64,000 bases of DNA from CAYUPI01 sp964446585 (GTDB lineage Bacteria; Verrucomicrobiota; Verrucomicrobiia; Limisphaerales; UBA8199), in contig CAYUPI010000017.1 of NCBI GenBank assembly GCA_964446585.1, forward strand, positions 1 to 64,000, in the 5' to 3' direction. A program made the translations under genes and the position numbers. The first letter of the stretch is position 1; each line of letters starts with the position of its first letter. A model generated the notes under the pieces. The model searched no databases. It saw only the letters and a list, made by a program, of their open reading frames with translations, and was not told where the DNA came from. Shown here piece by piece: positions 1 through 7,550 of the stretch.

Positions 1-730
1 ATTTGGCCGGCGCGCGTGCGGGGACAACCGGCCGCTCGTCAATGCCGCGCGCAAAATTCTTCAACTGCGGCGCCAGCCCGCCGGCCAGCAGTCCCAGCAG
101 CTCGACCGGCGTCTGCGCGATCTGGCCGATGCGCGCCAGCCCGGCAGCATTGAACTGCCGGCCCATTTTGGGGCCGATCCCGGGCAGCCATTTGTTCGCC
201 AGCGGCGACAGGAAGTCCGCCTCATGGCCCGGCGGCACAAATTGGAACGCGGCGGGCTTTTTGAGCTTGGACGCAACCTGGCTGACGAGCTTATTGGCGG
301 CGATGCCTTCGCTGACCGAAAGCTTGAGCGCCTGGCGGATCGCGTGGCGAATCGTCTCGGCGATGCCGACCGCCGGCTTGCGCACGCCGCTCAGGTCGAA
401 GTAACCCTCGTCAATCGAGCCGATCTCGACATCCGGCGTGAAATCGTAGGCGTAGGAAAACATCAAGCGCGAGAAGAGTTCGTATTTCTCGAAATCGCCG
501 GGCAGCAGGATCAGTTTTGGGCACAAACGCCGGGCCGCGACCGTGGGCATGGGCGTGTAGATGCCGAACTTACGCGCCTCGTAGGAAGCCGAGGCGATAA
601 TGCCGCGTTTTTCGCCGCCGACGGCAATCGGTTTGCCGCGCAACCGCGCATCCGCCGCCTGCTCGACCGAGGCGAAGAAAGCATCGGCGTCGAGGTGGAT
701 GATGGAACGCCGTGAAGAGAGCTGCTGCAT
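1..730 (-). CDS. dinB: DNA polymerase IV (Y-family translesion polymerase), 3' truncated by window edge
   Basis: Error-prone Y-family polymerase that copies past damaged template bases. Starting at the ATG at 728-730, the minus strand translates without interruption to the window edge, about 243 residues. The N-terminus carries the catalytic palm motif HLDADAFFASVEQ (metal-binding Asp), then KPIAVGG, SYEARKFGIYTPMP and the second catalytic block SIDEGYFDLSG. The helix-hairpin-helix thumb region follows (WLPGIGPKMGRQF). The little-finger domain is cut off. It lies downstream of lexA on the same strand, as expected of an SOS-controlled gene, but 226 bases of repeat-rich sequence separate them and I see no LexA-type palindrome directly in front of dinB. 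It may depend on lexA read-through or on a diverged site. Family assignment is secure; ImuB-type inactive paralogues are unlikely because the acidic catalytic residues are intact. Confidence 0.93.
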   Translation of the reverse strand, partial: MQQLSSRRSIIHLDADAFFASVEQAADARLRGKPIAVGGEKRGIIASASYEARKFGIYTPMPTVAARRLCPKLILLPGDFEKYELFSRLMFSYAYDFTPDVEIGSIDEGYFDLSGVRKPAVGIAETIRHAIRQALKLSVSEGIAANKLVSQVASKLKKPAAFQFVPPGHEADFLSPLANKWLPGIGPKMGRQFNAAGLARIGQIAQTPVELLGLLAGGLAPQLKNFARGIDERPVVPARAPAK

Positions 731-767
731 TTGTATTCGTAGCTTTCAATGCACAACTGTGGTATCG

Positions 768-940
768 AAGATCCAAGCTTCAAGAACCAAGCTCCAGAGA
801 AGCACCAAGCTTCAAATTCCAATTTAACGACTGGCGCGCCGCCTGGCGTGAAAGTCCAATCACGACTGATCTGTGCCGTGCGTGAAATGGGGCTTGGAAT
901 TTGGATCTTCCCTGGATCTTGGGGCTTGGATCTTGGTGCT
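768..940. repeat. Imperfect inverted repeat of CCAAGCTTCAAATTCC words between lexA and dinB
   Basis: The left arm (768-823) is built of words such as GATCCAAGCTTCAAG and CACCAAGCTTCAAATTCC. The right arm (889-940) is built of the complementary words GGCTTGGAATTTGGATC and GGGGCTTGGATCTTGG. The arms flank a GC-rich centre (833-850). The stretch has no coding potential and could fold into a long imperfect hairpin between the lexA stop and the dinB start. The same word family recurs near 1641, 2101, 24343 and 47323. Confidence 0.7.
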
Positions 941-956
941 TATGAGTTGCCATTAG

Positions 957-1586
957 TCATTTCCGTTTTCTGACCAACGCCACCATCACCCCTTGTATCT
1001 GCAGTTCCTCCCGCGGAATCAAATTCGGGTAACGAGGGTTTTCCGCGCGCAAATGCGGTTTGCCCTTTTGCATGACAAAAGTTTTGAGCGTGACCTGCCC
1101 GTCAATCAGGGCGGCCACGACGTCGCCGGAGCGCGGCTGCACGCCGTGCTCGATAATCGCGATATCGCCCTCGACGATGCTCTTGCCGAGCATGGAATCG
1201 CCGCGGACCTTGAGGCCGAAGGTGCGCGCGCTCGGCTTGATGCCCAGCGTCTCCACATCAATCAATACGCAGCCTTCCTCCTCCTGGGCGGCATCGGTGG
1301 GCAAACCGGCGGGAATGACGCCATAGATCGGCACCGGCACAACCGGCGGCCGCGGCCGGTTTCGGGGCGCGTTGGGATCACGGACCTGCAAAGACCGGGC
1401 CCGGCCCGGAAGATTTTTCAACACTCCCTTGGCGAGCAGGGCCTGTACGTGGGCCAGGGCGGCGTTGGGGCTGCGGAACCGGAAATGCCCGGCAATTTCC
1501 CGCAGCGTGGGCGCCAGGCCGGCCGAGTCCTGCCGGCTTTGGATAAATCGAAGAATTTGCTGCTGTCGGTCGGTTAATTCCTTCAT
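957..1586 (-). CDS. lexA: LexA SOS repressor
   Basis: Transcriptional repressor of the DNA damage response, inactivated by RecA-stimulated self-cleavage. The 209-residue protein has the standard layout: an N-terminal winged helix (residues 1-65, KELTDRQQQILRFIQSRQ, recognition region APTLREIAGHF), a linker, then the S24 peptidase domain. The cleavage site is Ala93-Gly94 in VIPAGLP. The catalytic pair is Ser131 (RGDSML) and Lys168 (GQVTLKTF). I chose the ATG at 1586, giving the usual MKELT start, over a TTG nine bases upstream. No Shine-Dalgarno sequence sits in front because a perfect palindrome occupies 1587-1604. It is the first gene of a presumed lexA-dinB SOS block. Confidence 0.96.
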   Translation of the reverse strand: MKELTDRQQQILRFIQSRQDSAGLAPTLREIAGHFRFRSPNAALAHVQALLAKGVLKNLPGRARSLQVRDPNAPRNRPRPPVVPVPIYGVIPAGLPTDAAQEEEGCVLIDVETLGIKPSARTFGLKVRGDSMLGKSIVEGDIAIIEHGVQPRSGDVVAALIDGQVTLKTFVMQKGKPHLRAENPRYPNLIPREELQIQGVMVALVRKRK

Positions 1587-1604
1587 ACTGGACAAATGTC
1601 CAGT
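1587..1604 (-). promoter_or_regulatory. Putative LexA operator (SOS box), autoregulatory
   Basis: ACTGGACAAATGTCCAGT is a perfect 8-2-8 inverted repeat that ends one base before the lexA ATG. It overlaps the predicted -10 hexamer and start point, so bound LexA would block its own promoter. Autoregulation of lexA through a palindrome in its promoter is the rule across bacteria. The identity of the bound protein is inferred from position. Confidence 0.75.
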
Positions 1605-1623
1605 AATCCAGAAAGCTTGTCAA
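1595..1623 (-). promoter_or_regulatory. Predicted lexA promoter
   Basis: On the minus strand TTGACA (1618-1623) is a perfect -35 hexamer. It is followed after 17 bases by GACATT (1595-1600), a weak -10 that lies inside the operator. Transcription would begin at about 1587-1589, giving a leaderless or nearly leaderless mRNA that starts at the lexA ATG. This agrees with the missing ribosome binding site. Confidence 0.55.
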
Positions 1624-1640
1624 GAGAAATACTCGAGCAC

Positions 1641-1692
1641 GAAAATTCCAAATCCCAAACTCCAAATCCCAAACAAATCCCAAATCTCAAAT
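1641..1692. repeat. CCAAATCCCAAA-type repeat array, left half
   Basis: A run of degenerate words (AATTCCAAATCCCAAACTCC, CAAATCCCAAATCTC) directly follows the stop of the aspartic protease gene, on its lexA-proximal side. Complementary words (TTGGGATTTAGGGTTTGG) lie on the other side of that gene at 2101-2174, so the gene is bracketed by the two halves. Confidence 0.65.
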
Positions 1693-2052
1693 TCAGGCCA
1701 GCAACATCCGCATTGGAATCAAACGGCGTTTGAAGGGATCCAGCACCAGCCCGATGCCTCCCAATGTGGTCGTTCCCAGCAACGGTTCGTCATCCGTTTC
1801 TCCGAAAATCACGGGCGCAGCTCCTCCCACGCCGCGGAACTCGAAGTACGCATCACCCACCTCGCGGGTGATCGTCGTCCCATCGGCCAGGGCAAAATCC
1901 ACCTCGCGATAGGGGCGAATGCCCAGCCTCTTTAGGGTCGAACTCGGAACCAAACTGTAAATCGCGCCGGAGTCGATCAGAAAGTTAACCTCGGCTTTAC
2001 GCCGAGCGCGCTGGCGTTCCTTCACGACCAGTTTTTGATTTGTCAGACCCAT
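1693..2052 (-). CDS. Clan AA retropepsin-like aspartic protease, single domain
   Basis: Predicted aspartyl protease of 119 residues, resembling the AF_0612-type group (TIGR03698-like). The N-terminal MGLT start, the catalytic motif FLIDSGAIYSLV (Asp-Ser-Gly instead of Asp-Thr-Gly), LADGTTITREVGDAYFE, APVIFGE and the C-terminal LLGTTTLGGIGLVLDP are the successive conserved blocks. With one catalytic Asp per chain it would have to work as a homodimer, as retropepsins do. No signal peptide is visible, so it should be cytoplasmic; its substrate is unknown. It lies between the DUF885 lipoprotein gene and lexA, all on the minus strand, and is bracketed by repeat halves. The start is the ATG at 2050-2052. 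Confidence 0.8.
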   Translation of the reverse strand: MGLTNQKLVVKERQRARRKAEVNFLIDSGAIYSLVPSSTLKRLGIRPYREVDFALADGTTITREVGDAYFEFRGVGGAAPVIFGETDDEPLLGTTTLGGIGLVLDPFKRRLIPMRMLLA

Positions 2053-2100
2053 AACGGAAGAAATTTAGTCGAGATCGGTGGCTCCGCCAAGATCCGTGTT

Positions 2101-2174
2101 TGAAGCTTGGTTCTTGACGTTTTTGGAGCTTTCTTGGGATTTAGGGTTTGGAATTTGGTCACTTGGTGTTCTTA
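2101..2174. repeat. CCAAATCCCAAA-type repeat array, right half (complementary orientation)
   Basis: Words such as GAAGCTTGGTTCTTGACG, TTGGGATTTAGGGTTTGG and AATTTGGTCACTTGG are the complement of the array at 1641-1692. The stretch fills the space between the DUF885 stop (2176) and the protease start, and has no reading frame of its own. Confidence 0.6.
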
Positions 2175-2175
2175 C

Positions 2176-3954
2176 TCACAGCACCTTATCCCACTGGGCG
2201 GGGTCCTTCAACATCACCTCGCGCAAGAGCCGGATCGGCGACGCGCCGTGCCGGAGCATTTCGTCGTGGAACTGTTTGAGTGAAAATTTCCTTCCTTCCT
2301 GCTTCCGATAATCCTCACGCAATTTGAGAATCTCCAGTTTGCCCAAAGTGTAATAGAGGTATTCGGGATCGAACGTGCCGCGCACTGCTTCCTGCCGCGC
2401 CGGCTTTTCCTCGTAATAGCAGTTGTCCTTGAAGAACTTCGTGGCCTCATCAACCGTCATGCCCTGGCAATGCATTTTGATCGAGACACACATTCGACAG
2501 ACGCGCAGCAGAGCTTCGTCGGTTTGCGCCATGCGGTATTTGGCCGCCTTGACAACCTCATCGCGCGTGGGTGACTTGCTGCCGCCGGCGCCAAAGCCTT
2601 CATCCACCAGCATTTGCTCGGCGTAATGCGCCCAACCTTCGGTGAAGGCGTAGCTCGTGAAGATCTTTTCCAGTTTGTCGGCCGGTGAGGCGTTCAGGCA
2701 CAGAAACTGAACGTAATGGCCCGGGTATGCCTCGTGCACGGAGACAATGTCGGTCGTGTAATAGTTAAAGGCCGTCAGCCACTCCTCTTTCTGCTGCGGC
2801 GGCCAGTCGAGTTCGACCGGGGTGACATAGTAGTAGGCCTCAGTCGCTTTCTTTTCAAACGGGCCAGGTGTGTCCATGGAAGCGAAGCTGGTGGCACGCA
2901 AATATTGCGGGGTCTCTCTCACCTCAGCCCGGACCTGAGAGGGCAACGTGATGATTTTGTGGTCGAGCAGGAACTGCCGGATCATTTCGAGGTTCTTTGC
3001 AGTGTCTGGAATAAGGTTCTTCTCGGTGGGATGGTCCTTTTGGATCGCCTTGAACACATCCACCGGCGTGTGATTAGGATCGATCATGCGAGCCGCCCGG
3101 GCAAAAACGTCCTGTTTGCTGTGCAGTTCCCGCAGGCCGATTTCGAGCAACTCCTCTGGCGAAAGCGTCACCATCTCGCCCAGGCGCAGCAGCTCGGCGT
3201 ATTTGGCGCGACCCAGCGCGTAATCGTTGTTCGCCTTCGGGAGTTTTTCGTCCTTCAGATATTGCGCGTAGTCCCTGAGCACCTCGATGGCGATCTCGTT
3301 GGCGGCTTTGAATTCGGCAAACAGCGTTTGGTTCTGCATGTTGATGAGCGCGGCGACGAGGTCTTTGGTCAGGAAGTCGGCGGCGCCATTGGCCTGCTCG
3401 ATGGCGGTTTCGATCCAGGGACGGGGCAGGGAAGCGGCGAGGTTCGCCCTGGCTGCCGCCGCTACGGTCGGCGCATCGTCAAGAATTGCGATGATCGACC
3501 GCACGCGCTCGTCCAGCGGCGCGAAGTCGCGCTTGATGTAGATGTTCACGTCGAGTGCGCCCGCATAGATCATCGGGTTCCGCGAATGGACCCGCACTTG
3601 TTCGAATCCGAAAATCTCACGTCCGATCACGCCGCGCAGGATGCGGTAGTCGTAAGCGGCCTGTGGGCTCAGGGTGTGGACGTCGAGCGCCGACAACTTT
3701 TGCTCGAAAGATTTGAGTCGGGTCAGCTCTGCGTCGAGGGAGGGCCGAGAGAAGTCGGTGACCTTGCTGTCATACTGATGGAATCCGAGAGCAGTGCCTG
3801 TCTGCGGACGCCAGGTCAGGTAACCGGTCAGATATTCCTCTGCCAGCCGGTTAAACGCGTGATCGCCAGCACCACCAGCCGAAGGGGCAGGCCGAGGAAG
3901 CTGGGCGCAACCGCTTACCAGAACACACAGGAGCAACAAGAGACGTTTTTGCAT
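2176..3954 (-). CDS. DUF885 family lipoprotein, putative zinc metallopeptidase
   Basis: 592-residue secreted lipoprotein. The N-terminus is a type II signal peptide (MQKRLLLLLCVLVSGC) with lipobox VSGC and predicted lipidation at Cys16, so it should be membrane-anchored and periplasmic. The body matches the DUF885 family. Its diagnostic motif is HEAYPGHYVQF, an HExxxGH-type zinc signature, followed by EGWAHYAEQML and then TLGKLEILKLREDY, the normal family ending. DUF885 proteins are thought to be metallopeptidases, though few have been tested. Length is normal for the family and nothing looks broken. Upstream lies the REPIN-like repeat at 4005-4109 and a divergent redoxin gene, so it has its own promoter region. 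Confidence 0.88.
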   Translation of the reverse strand: MQKRLLLLLCVLVSGCAQLPRPAPSAGGAGDHAFNRLAEEYLTGYLTWRPQTGTALGFHQYDSKVTDFSRPSLDAELTRLKSFEQKLSALDVHTLSPQAAYDYRILRGVIGREIFGFEQVRVHSRNPMIYAGALDVNIYIKRDFAPLDERVRSIIAILDDAPTVAAAARANLAASLPRPWIETAIEQANGAADFLTKDLVAALINMQNQTLFAEFKAANEIAIEVLRDYAQYLKDEKLPKANNDYALGRAKYAELLRLGEMVTLSPEELLEIGLRELHSKQDVFARAARMIDPNHTPVDVFKAIQKDHPTEKNLIPDTAKNLEMIRQFLLDHKIITLPSQVRAEVRETPQYLRATSFASMDTPGPFEKKATEAYYYVTPVELDWPPQQKEEWLTAFNYYTTDIVSVHEAYPGHYVQFLCLNASPADKLEKIFTSYAFTEGWAHYAEQMLVDEGFGAGGSKSPTRDEVVKAAKYRMAQTDEALLRVCRMCVSIKMHCQGMTVDEATKFFKDNCYYEEKPARQEAVRGTFDPEYLYYTLGKLEILKLREDYRKQEGRKFSLKQFHDEMLRHGASPIRLLREVMLKDPAQWDKVL

Positions 3955-4004
3955 CCCGAATACTTACCGTCTCGAGCGCAGGTTGGAAAGACGGAACAGA
4001 AGTT

Positions 4005-4109
4005 TGCAGGAGACGACGTGAGGAGTCTCCGATCATTCTTTATGTGCACAGAGCTCGGTAGCTCCCTTGCGAACCTCTTGATAAGAGACTCCTAACGTCG
4101 TCTCCTACA
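4005..4109. repeat. REPIN-like paired inverted repeat, GGAGACGACGT type, copy 1
   Basis: Left arm 4005-4029 (core GGAGACGACGTGAGGAGTCTC) and right arm 4085-4109 (core GAGACTCCTAACGTCGTCTCC) match as reverse complements at 23 of 25 positions around a 55-base loop. It lies between the divergent DUF885 and redoxin genes. A related pair lies at 40523-40603 and a GC-richer relative at 15147-15216. Confidence 0.8.
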
Positions 4110-4214
4110 ACGTCCAATAGCGGAACTTACTAGCAGCCCTGCGGCAGCCGGGCAGGCACCCGAGAACAACCCATCCGAGAAAAATCGTTGACCTCAAGCT
4201 TGATTTCTCCTGCC

Positions 4215-4844
4215 ATGATGCGACAAATGCAACTCGCTGCCTTGGCTGGCATCGCCCTCGCAGGCGGCTTCGTCGCAGTCGCCGGATGTTCTGCGCTTGG
4301 ACCAGGTTCCGGAGCAGCGGAAACGAAAACTCAAGGAGTTGCCAGCGTAACCGACTTGGAGAATCAGCCCACAGATCCTTTCCGCCTCGCCAAAGCAGGC
4401 ACAAAGGCAATCGTCTTTATCTTTGTGCGTACCGATTGCCCAATTTCGAATCGATACGCTCCTGAAATCGAGCGCCTGCACGAGAAGTACACCCCGTTCG
4501 GGGTCGCCCTCTGGCTGGTCTATCCAGAGACCGACGCCACGGCGCAAGACATCGTCAGGCATGTGAAGGAATACCGGCTGTCTTTGGCAGTGCTACGGGA
4601 CACATCGCAATCCCTGGTCAGGAAAACCGGGGTACGCGTCACGCCCGAGGCAGCCGTTTTTTCGCCTGAGGGCAGGGAATTGTACCGGGGCCGAATTGAT
4701 AATCGGATGGTGGATTTTGGAAAAGAACGACCGGCGCCCACCCAGCGCGATTTGGACGACGCCCTGACCTCGATTCTCAATCAAAAGCCGATCAAAAAAG
4801 CAGTCCAGCCTGCGGTAGGCTGCTACCTGCCCGAGCCGCGCTGA
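4215..4844 (+). CDS. Redoxin (thioredoxin-fold) family lipoprotein
   Basis: Secreted thioredoxin-fold protein of 209 residues. The start is ATG 4215 (MMRQMQLAAL); the longer frame would begin with TTG. The hydrophobic segment ends in a lipobox-like VAGCSA, so it is probably lipidated and periplasmic. The core is KAIVFIFVRTDCPISNRY with a single Cys-Pro, the motif seen in redoxin/AhpC-TSA proteins of planctomycetes and verrucomicrobia. Later blocks are VRVTPEAAVFSPEG (cis-Pro region), YRGRIDNR, and a terminal GCYLPEP that supplies a possible second Cys. A peroxidase or disulfide role is possible but not shown. It is a single gene, divergent from the DUF885 gene across the REPIN. Confidence 0.78.
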   Translation: MMRQMQLAALAGIALAGGFVAVAGCSALGPGSGAAETKTQGVASVTDLENQPTDPFRLAKAGTKAIVFIFVRTDCPISNRYAPEIERLHEKYTPFGVALWLVYPETDATAQDIVRHVKEYRLSLAVLRDTSQSLVRKTGVRVTPEAAVFSPEGRELYRGRIDNRMVDFGKERPAPTQRDLDDALTSILNQKPIKKAVQPAVGCYLPEPR

Positions 4845-4856
4845 GTTGAAATCCTA

Positions 4857-4916
4857 AGGCCGAATTCCGAATCCCTAAAGAAGCCCGAATTCCGAAATCC
4901 CAAACGCGAAATCCGT
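4857..4916. repeat. CGAATTCCGAAATCC-type repeat words
   Basis: Degenerate words (CGAATTCCGAATCCC, CCCGAATTCCGAAATCCC) follow the redoxin stop, with a short complementary remnant near 4971 (CTTCGGACTTCGGG). The rest of the 318-base gap up to the tRNA shows no gene; it holds GACAGTCCTGTCAGAGCCGG (5026-5045), which recurs with three changes at 9658-9677. Confidence 0.5.
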
Positions 4917-5163
4917 GACAGGAATATCACGAAAATTTGTTGTTGCTGGCTACGGGCTCGACCTTTGGCCTTCGGACTTCGGGTCTCCAGTTTAGCAACG
5001 GGAAGAAGGTGTCCGCCAATTCATTGACAGTCCTGTCAGAGCCGGCTCGCGCGGGCGCAGGCTTGTCCAACTGCTTGCTGCCATCCAACTATTTCGGTAC
5101 TATTAGTGCCATAGGGAAACGGCATGTATCGTTTGGATTTCCCTGGATTGTGAGGATTTGGGT

Positions 5164-5238
5164 GCCAGTTTAGCTCAGTGGTAGAGCAACGGTTTTGTAA
5201 ACCGTCGGTCCTCGGTTCGAATCCGAGAACTGGCTCCA
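5164..5238 (+). tRNA. tRNA-Thr (anticodon TGT)
   Basis: Full cloverleaf. The acceptor GCCAGTT pairs with AACTGGC. The D stem is GCTC/GAGC, and the anticodon stem ACGGT/ACCGT encloses loop TTTGTAA with anticodon TGT. The T arm CTCGG/CCGAG encloses TTCGAAT. The discriminator is U and CCA is encoded at 5236-5238. Confidence 0.96.
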
Positions 5239-5260
5239 GTTCCTGTTGCTTGCGCAGGGG

Positions 5261-6283
5261 TCATTTCAGGTGCTTCTTCAACATCTCCGAGACCTGATGC
5301 AACGCGTCGCGCACGGCGGGCACGTGGCTGATCGCGTTGAGGAGACCGTAATCGTGAATCAGGTTTTCGTAGCGGACTACCGTGACATCCACACCGGCGA
5401 CATCCAGCTTGCGAGCGTAAGCCACGCCCTCGTCGCGGAGAACATCGTTACCGGCGACCTGGATCAAGGCTGGCGGCAGTCCCTTCAGTTGCTCCAGGGT
5501 TGCCTGGAGTGGTGAAGCGTAAATTTCGCGATGCTGCGCGTCGTCAGGGGCGTAAGCATCCCAAAACCACATCATCATGGCTCGCGAAAGAAAATATCCC
5601 TCCGCGTATTCGTGGTAGGATTCAGTCTCAAAGTTTGCGTCTGTGACTGGCCAAAGCATGATTTGGCATTTGAGTTTCGGCCCACCTTTGGCTTTCGCCA
5701 TGAGTGCTGCGACCGCAGTCATGTTCCCACCGACGCTGTTACCCACTATGGCGAGCCTCTTGCCGTCAACGCTAATCTCAGCGCCGTGTTCGGCGACCCA
5801 CCGTGTGGCCGCGTAGATTTCATTAATCGCGGTGGGGTAATGTGCTTCAGGCGACGGCGTATAGTTCACGAAGACGGCGGTAAAGCCACTATCCGCCACG
5901 AGGTCGCGAACGAACCGCTCGTGCGTCGGGAAGTCGCCAAGAATCCAACCGCCGCCATGCACAAACATGAATGCCGGCAGGATGGCTTTGCTTCCCGCGG
6001 GGCGGACGATGGTGAGGCTCACTTTCAATCCGTCCTGCGCGATCGTCTTCGTCTCGATATCGCAGGCCGGCAGAGTAAGACGGACCGACGCTTGAGCATC
6101 CACCAGGACTTTCCGCGCCTGGGCGGGTGTTAATGTTTCGATGGGTTTCCCGCCGCCAGAGTTGAGCGCCTTGAGGAACTCGCGGACGCGGTGGTCAACT
6201 TTTGGGTTTTGAGCTGGATTGATATCGGTCGTTTGTCGGGCTGTGGTAACGTTCGTTTCTTCGGCCTCTAGAATCGTGTTCAT
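5261..6283 (-). CDS. Alpha/beta hydrolase, hormone-sensitive-lipase-like esterase
   Basis: 340-residue esterase/lipase-type hydrolase, probably cytoplasmic as no signal peptide is seen. It shows the HSL-family oxyanion motif FVHGGGWILGD, the nucleophile elbow GNSVGGN (Ser in GxSxG, one residue off the usual GDSAGG), an acid-loop region AGNDVLRDEG, and the catalytic His in IHDYGLL. The ATG at 6281-6283 is preceded by an AAAGG-like ribosome site; further upstream extension would overlap the neighbour's end and reads as non-protein. It lies 52 bases downstream of the SDR-cupin fusion gene on the same strand and may be cotranscribed. Substrate unknown; probably short acyl esters. Confidence 0.87.
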   Translation of the reverse strand: MNTILEAEETNVTTARQTTDINPAQNPKVDHRVREFLKALNSGGGKPIETLTPAQARKVLVDAQASVRLTLPACDIETKTIAQDGLKVSLTIVRPAGSKAILPAFMFVHGGGWILGDFPTHERFVRDLVADSGFTAVFVNYTPSPEAHYPTAINEIYAATRWVAEHGAEISVDGKRLAIVGNSVGGNMTAVAALMAKAKGGPKLKCQIMLWPVTDANFETESYHEYAEGYFLSRAMMMWFWDAYAPDDAQHREIYASPLQATLEQLKGLPPALIQVAGNDVLRDEGVAYARKLDVAGVDVTVVRYENLIHDYGLLNAISHVPAVRDALHQVSEMLKKHLK

Positions 6284-6335
6284 TTGAACCTTTCTTTTTG
6301 AGTTTTTGTGATTCGGAAATTCCTGCGGATTTGAT

Positions 6336-7550
6336 TCATTTGACGGGCTCCAGCACCGGGGCCCCTTTGTTCTTGAGGAAGACCACGACGAATTTCGCTG
6401 GTTTGGTTTGGCTGGCGTTTCGCCCGATGACGTGGACATCCTCGGGACCTTCATAGAAGGTTTGACCAGGTGTCAGAGTCACTTCTTTCCCGCCCTTCAC
6501 CTGCATTACGATTGAGCCTTCGAGCACATAAATAAACCCATGTGCGTTGTGGCGGTGTATCGGGTCCGTACTGCCTGGAGGATATTCAATCATGCACATC
6601 AGGCCTTCCTTGCCAGGAAAGTCCGTCAGGTCTTTCGAAAAGAGCGGCGTCACCTTCGCTTCCTTGCCATTCGTCGAATCGTCGGCTGCAGCGTAACGCG
6701 AGGACAGAGCGAGGACCCCAATTCCGCAAAGGAGTAGAGCGGCTATTGTTGCCACTTTCGCCGAGCGATTAGAAGTGGGGGCCGACTGTGGAGGTATATT
6801 ATGGCTAAGCCATTCCGAGAAACGAATTGTGCCAAGGCGAGGGCTAGTGCCTGGGACGAGGCTTTGATCATTCACGTCCAGGCCGTAGTAGCGAGCGCGG
6901 GCATCGGTAATCACTTTGCGCTGATCGCCGCTCGCGCCAAAGAACTGCCGGACTAATTCGTCCTGCCGAATCTGTTCCGGCCCGGCAATTTCGAGTGTGC
7001 CATTCATCGGCTTGTTGACGGCCACATCCGCAAGCGCGGCAGCAACATCATCCGCGGCGATCGGCTGCATGAGAGCGGATGGCAACCGAACCGTTGCACC
7101 TTCGGTAGCTTCCTTGGCAATGCCGCCGGTGAACTCGAAGAACTGGGTTGCACGGACAATGGTGTAGGGAATTTGAGCTGTCTTGATCAGTTTTTCCTGG
7201 GCCATCTTCGCGCGAAAATAACCGCTCGCGAGAAGACGGTCGGTGCCGACGACTGAAAGGGCCACGTGATGTTTCACGCCCGCGGCCGCTACCGCCGCAA
7301 GGAGGTTACGGCTTGAGGTCTCGAAGAAGTCGAGCACCGCCTTGTCCTCCCACGACGGCGCGTTTGCGACATCAACGACGACCTGAGCGCCGCTAAGCGA
7401 TTTGGCCAGCCCCTCACCAGTAACGGTGTTCACGCCTGAGGAGGGGGAGGCTGCCACTACGTTATGTCCCTGCTGGCGAAGATTGTTCACCAGTTTTGTT
7501 CCGATTAATCCGGTGCCGCCGATTACCACTATTTTGATGTTTGTTTTCAT
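6336..7550 (-). CDS. Fusion protein: NmrA/SDR-type NAD(P)-binding domain, transmembrane segment, cupin domain
   Basis: 404 residues in three parts. Residues 1-250 are an atypical short-chain dehydrogenase/NmrA-like domain with nucleotide motif VVIGGTGLIGTKL, ending in the family's SFRxWL-like stretch (IRFSEWLSHN). Residues 264-287 are a strong hydrophobic segment (AKVATIAALLLCGIGVLALS) followed by a signal-peptidase-like AAADD. Residues 300-400 are a cupin: HRHNAHGFIYVLEG supplies the metal ligands His332, His334 and Glu344, and DVHVIG the last His373. The hydrophobic piece looks like the former signal peptide of a secreted cupin, now internal. If it stays in the membrane, the SDR would be cytoplasmic and the cupin periplasmic. 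The frame is open throughout, so this is not an assembly join of two frames. Function unknown. Confidence 0.8.
   Translation of the reverse strand: MKTNIKIVVIGGTGLIGTKLVNNLRQQGHNVVAASPSSGVNTVTGEGLAKSLSGAQVVVDVANAPSWEDKAVLDFFETSSRNLLAAVAAAGVKHHVALSVVGTDRLLASGYFRAKMAQEKLIKTAQIPYTIVRATQFFEFTGGIAKEATEGATVRLPSALMQPIAADDVAAALADVAVNKPMNGTLEIAGPEQIRQDELVRQFFGASGDQRKVITDARARYYGLDVNDQSLVPGTSPRLGTIRFSEWLSHNIPPQSAPTSNRSAKVATIAALLLCGIGVLALSSRYAAADDSTNGKEAKVTPLFSKDLTDFPGKEGLMCMIEYPPGSTDPIHRHNAHGFIYVLEGSIVMQVKGGKEVTLTPGQTFYEGPEDVHVIGRNASQTKPAKFVVVFLKNKGAPVLEPVK

Noticed and set aside
2716..4095. 459-residue plus-strand frame opposite the DUF885 gene
   Set aside because: Antisense shadow of a gene with clear family motifs; runs through the REPIN.
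4937..5173. 78-residue frame between the redoxin gene and tRNA-Thr
   Set aside because: Reads into the tRNA, composition unlike neighbouring proteins, no ribosome site.
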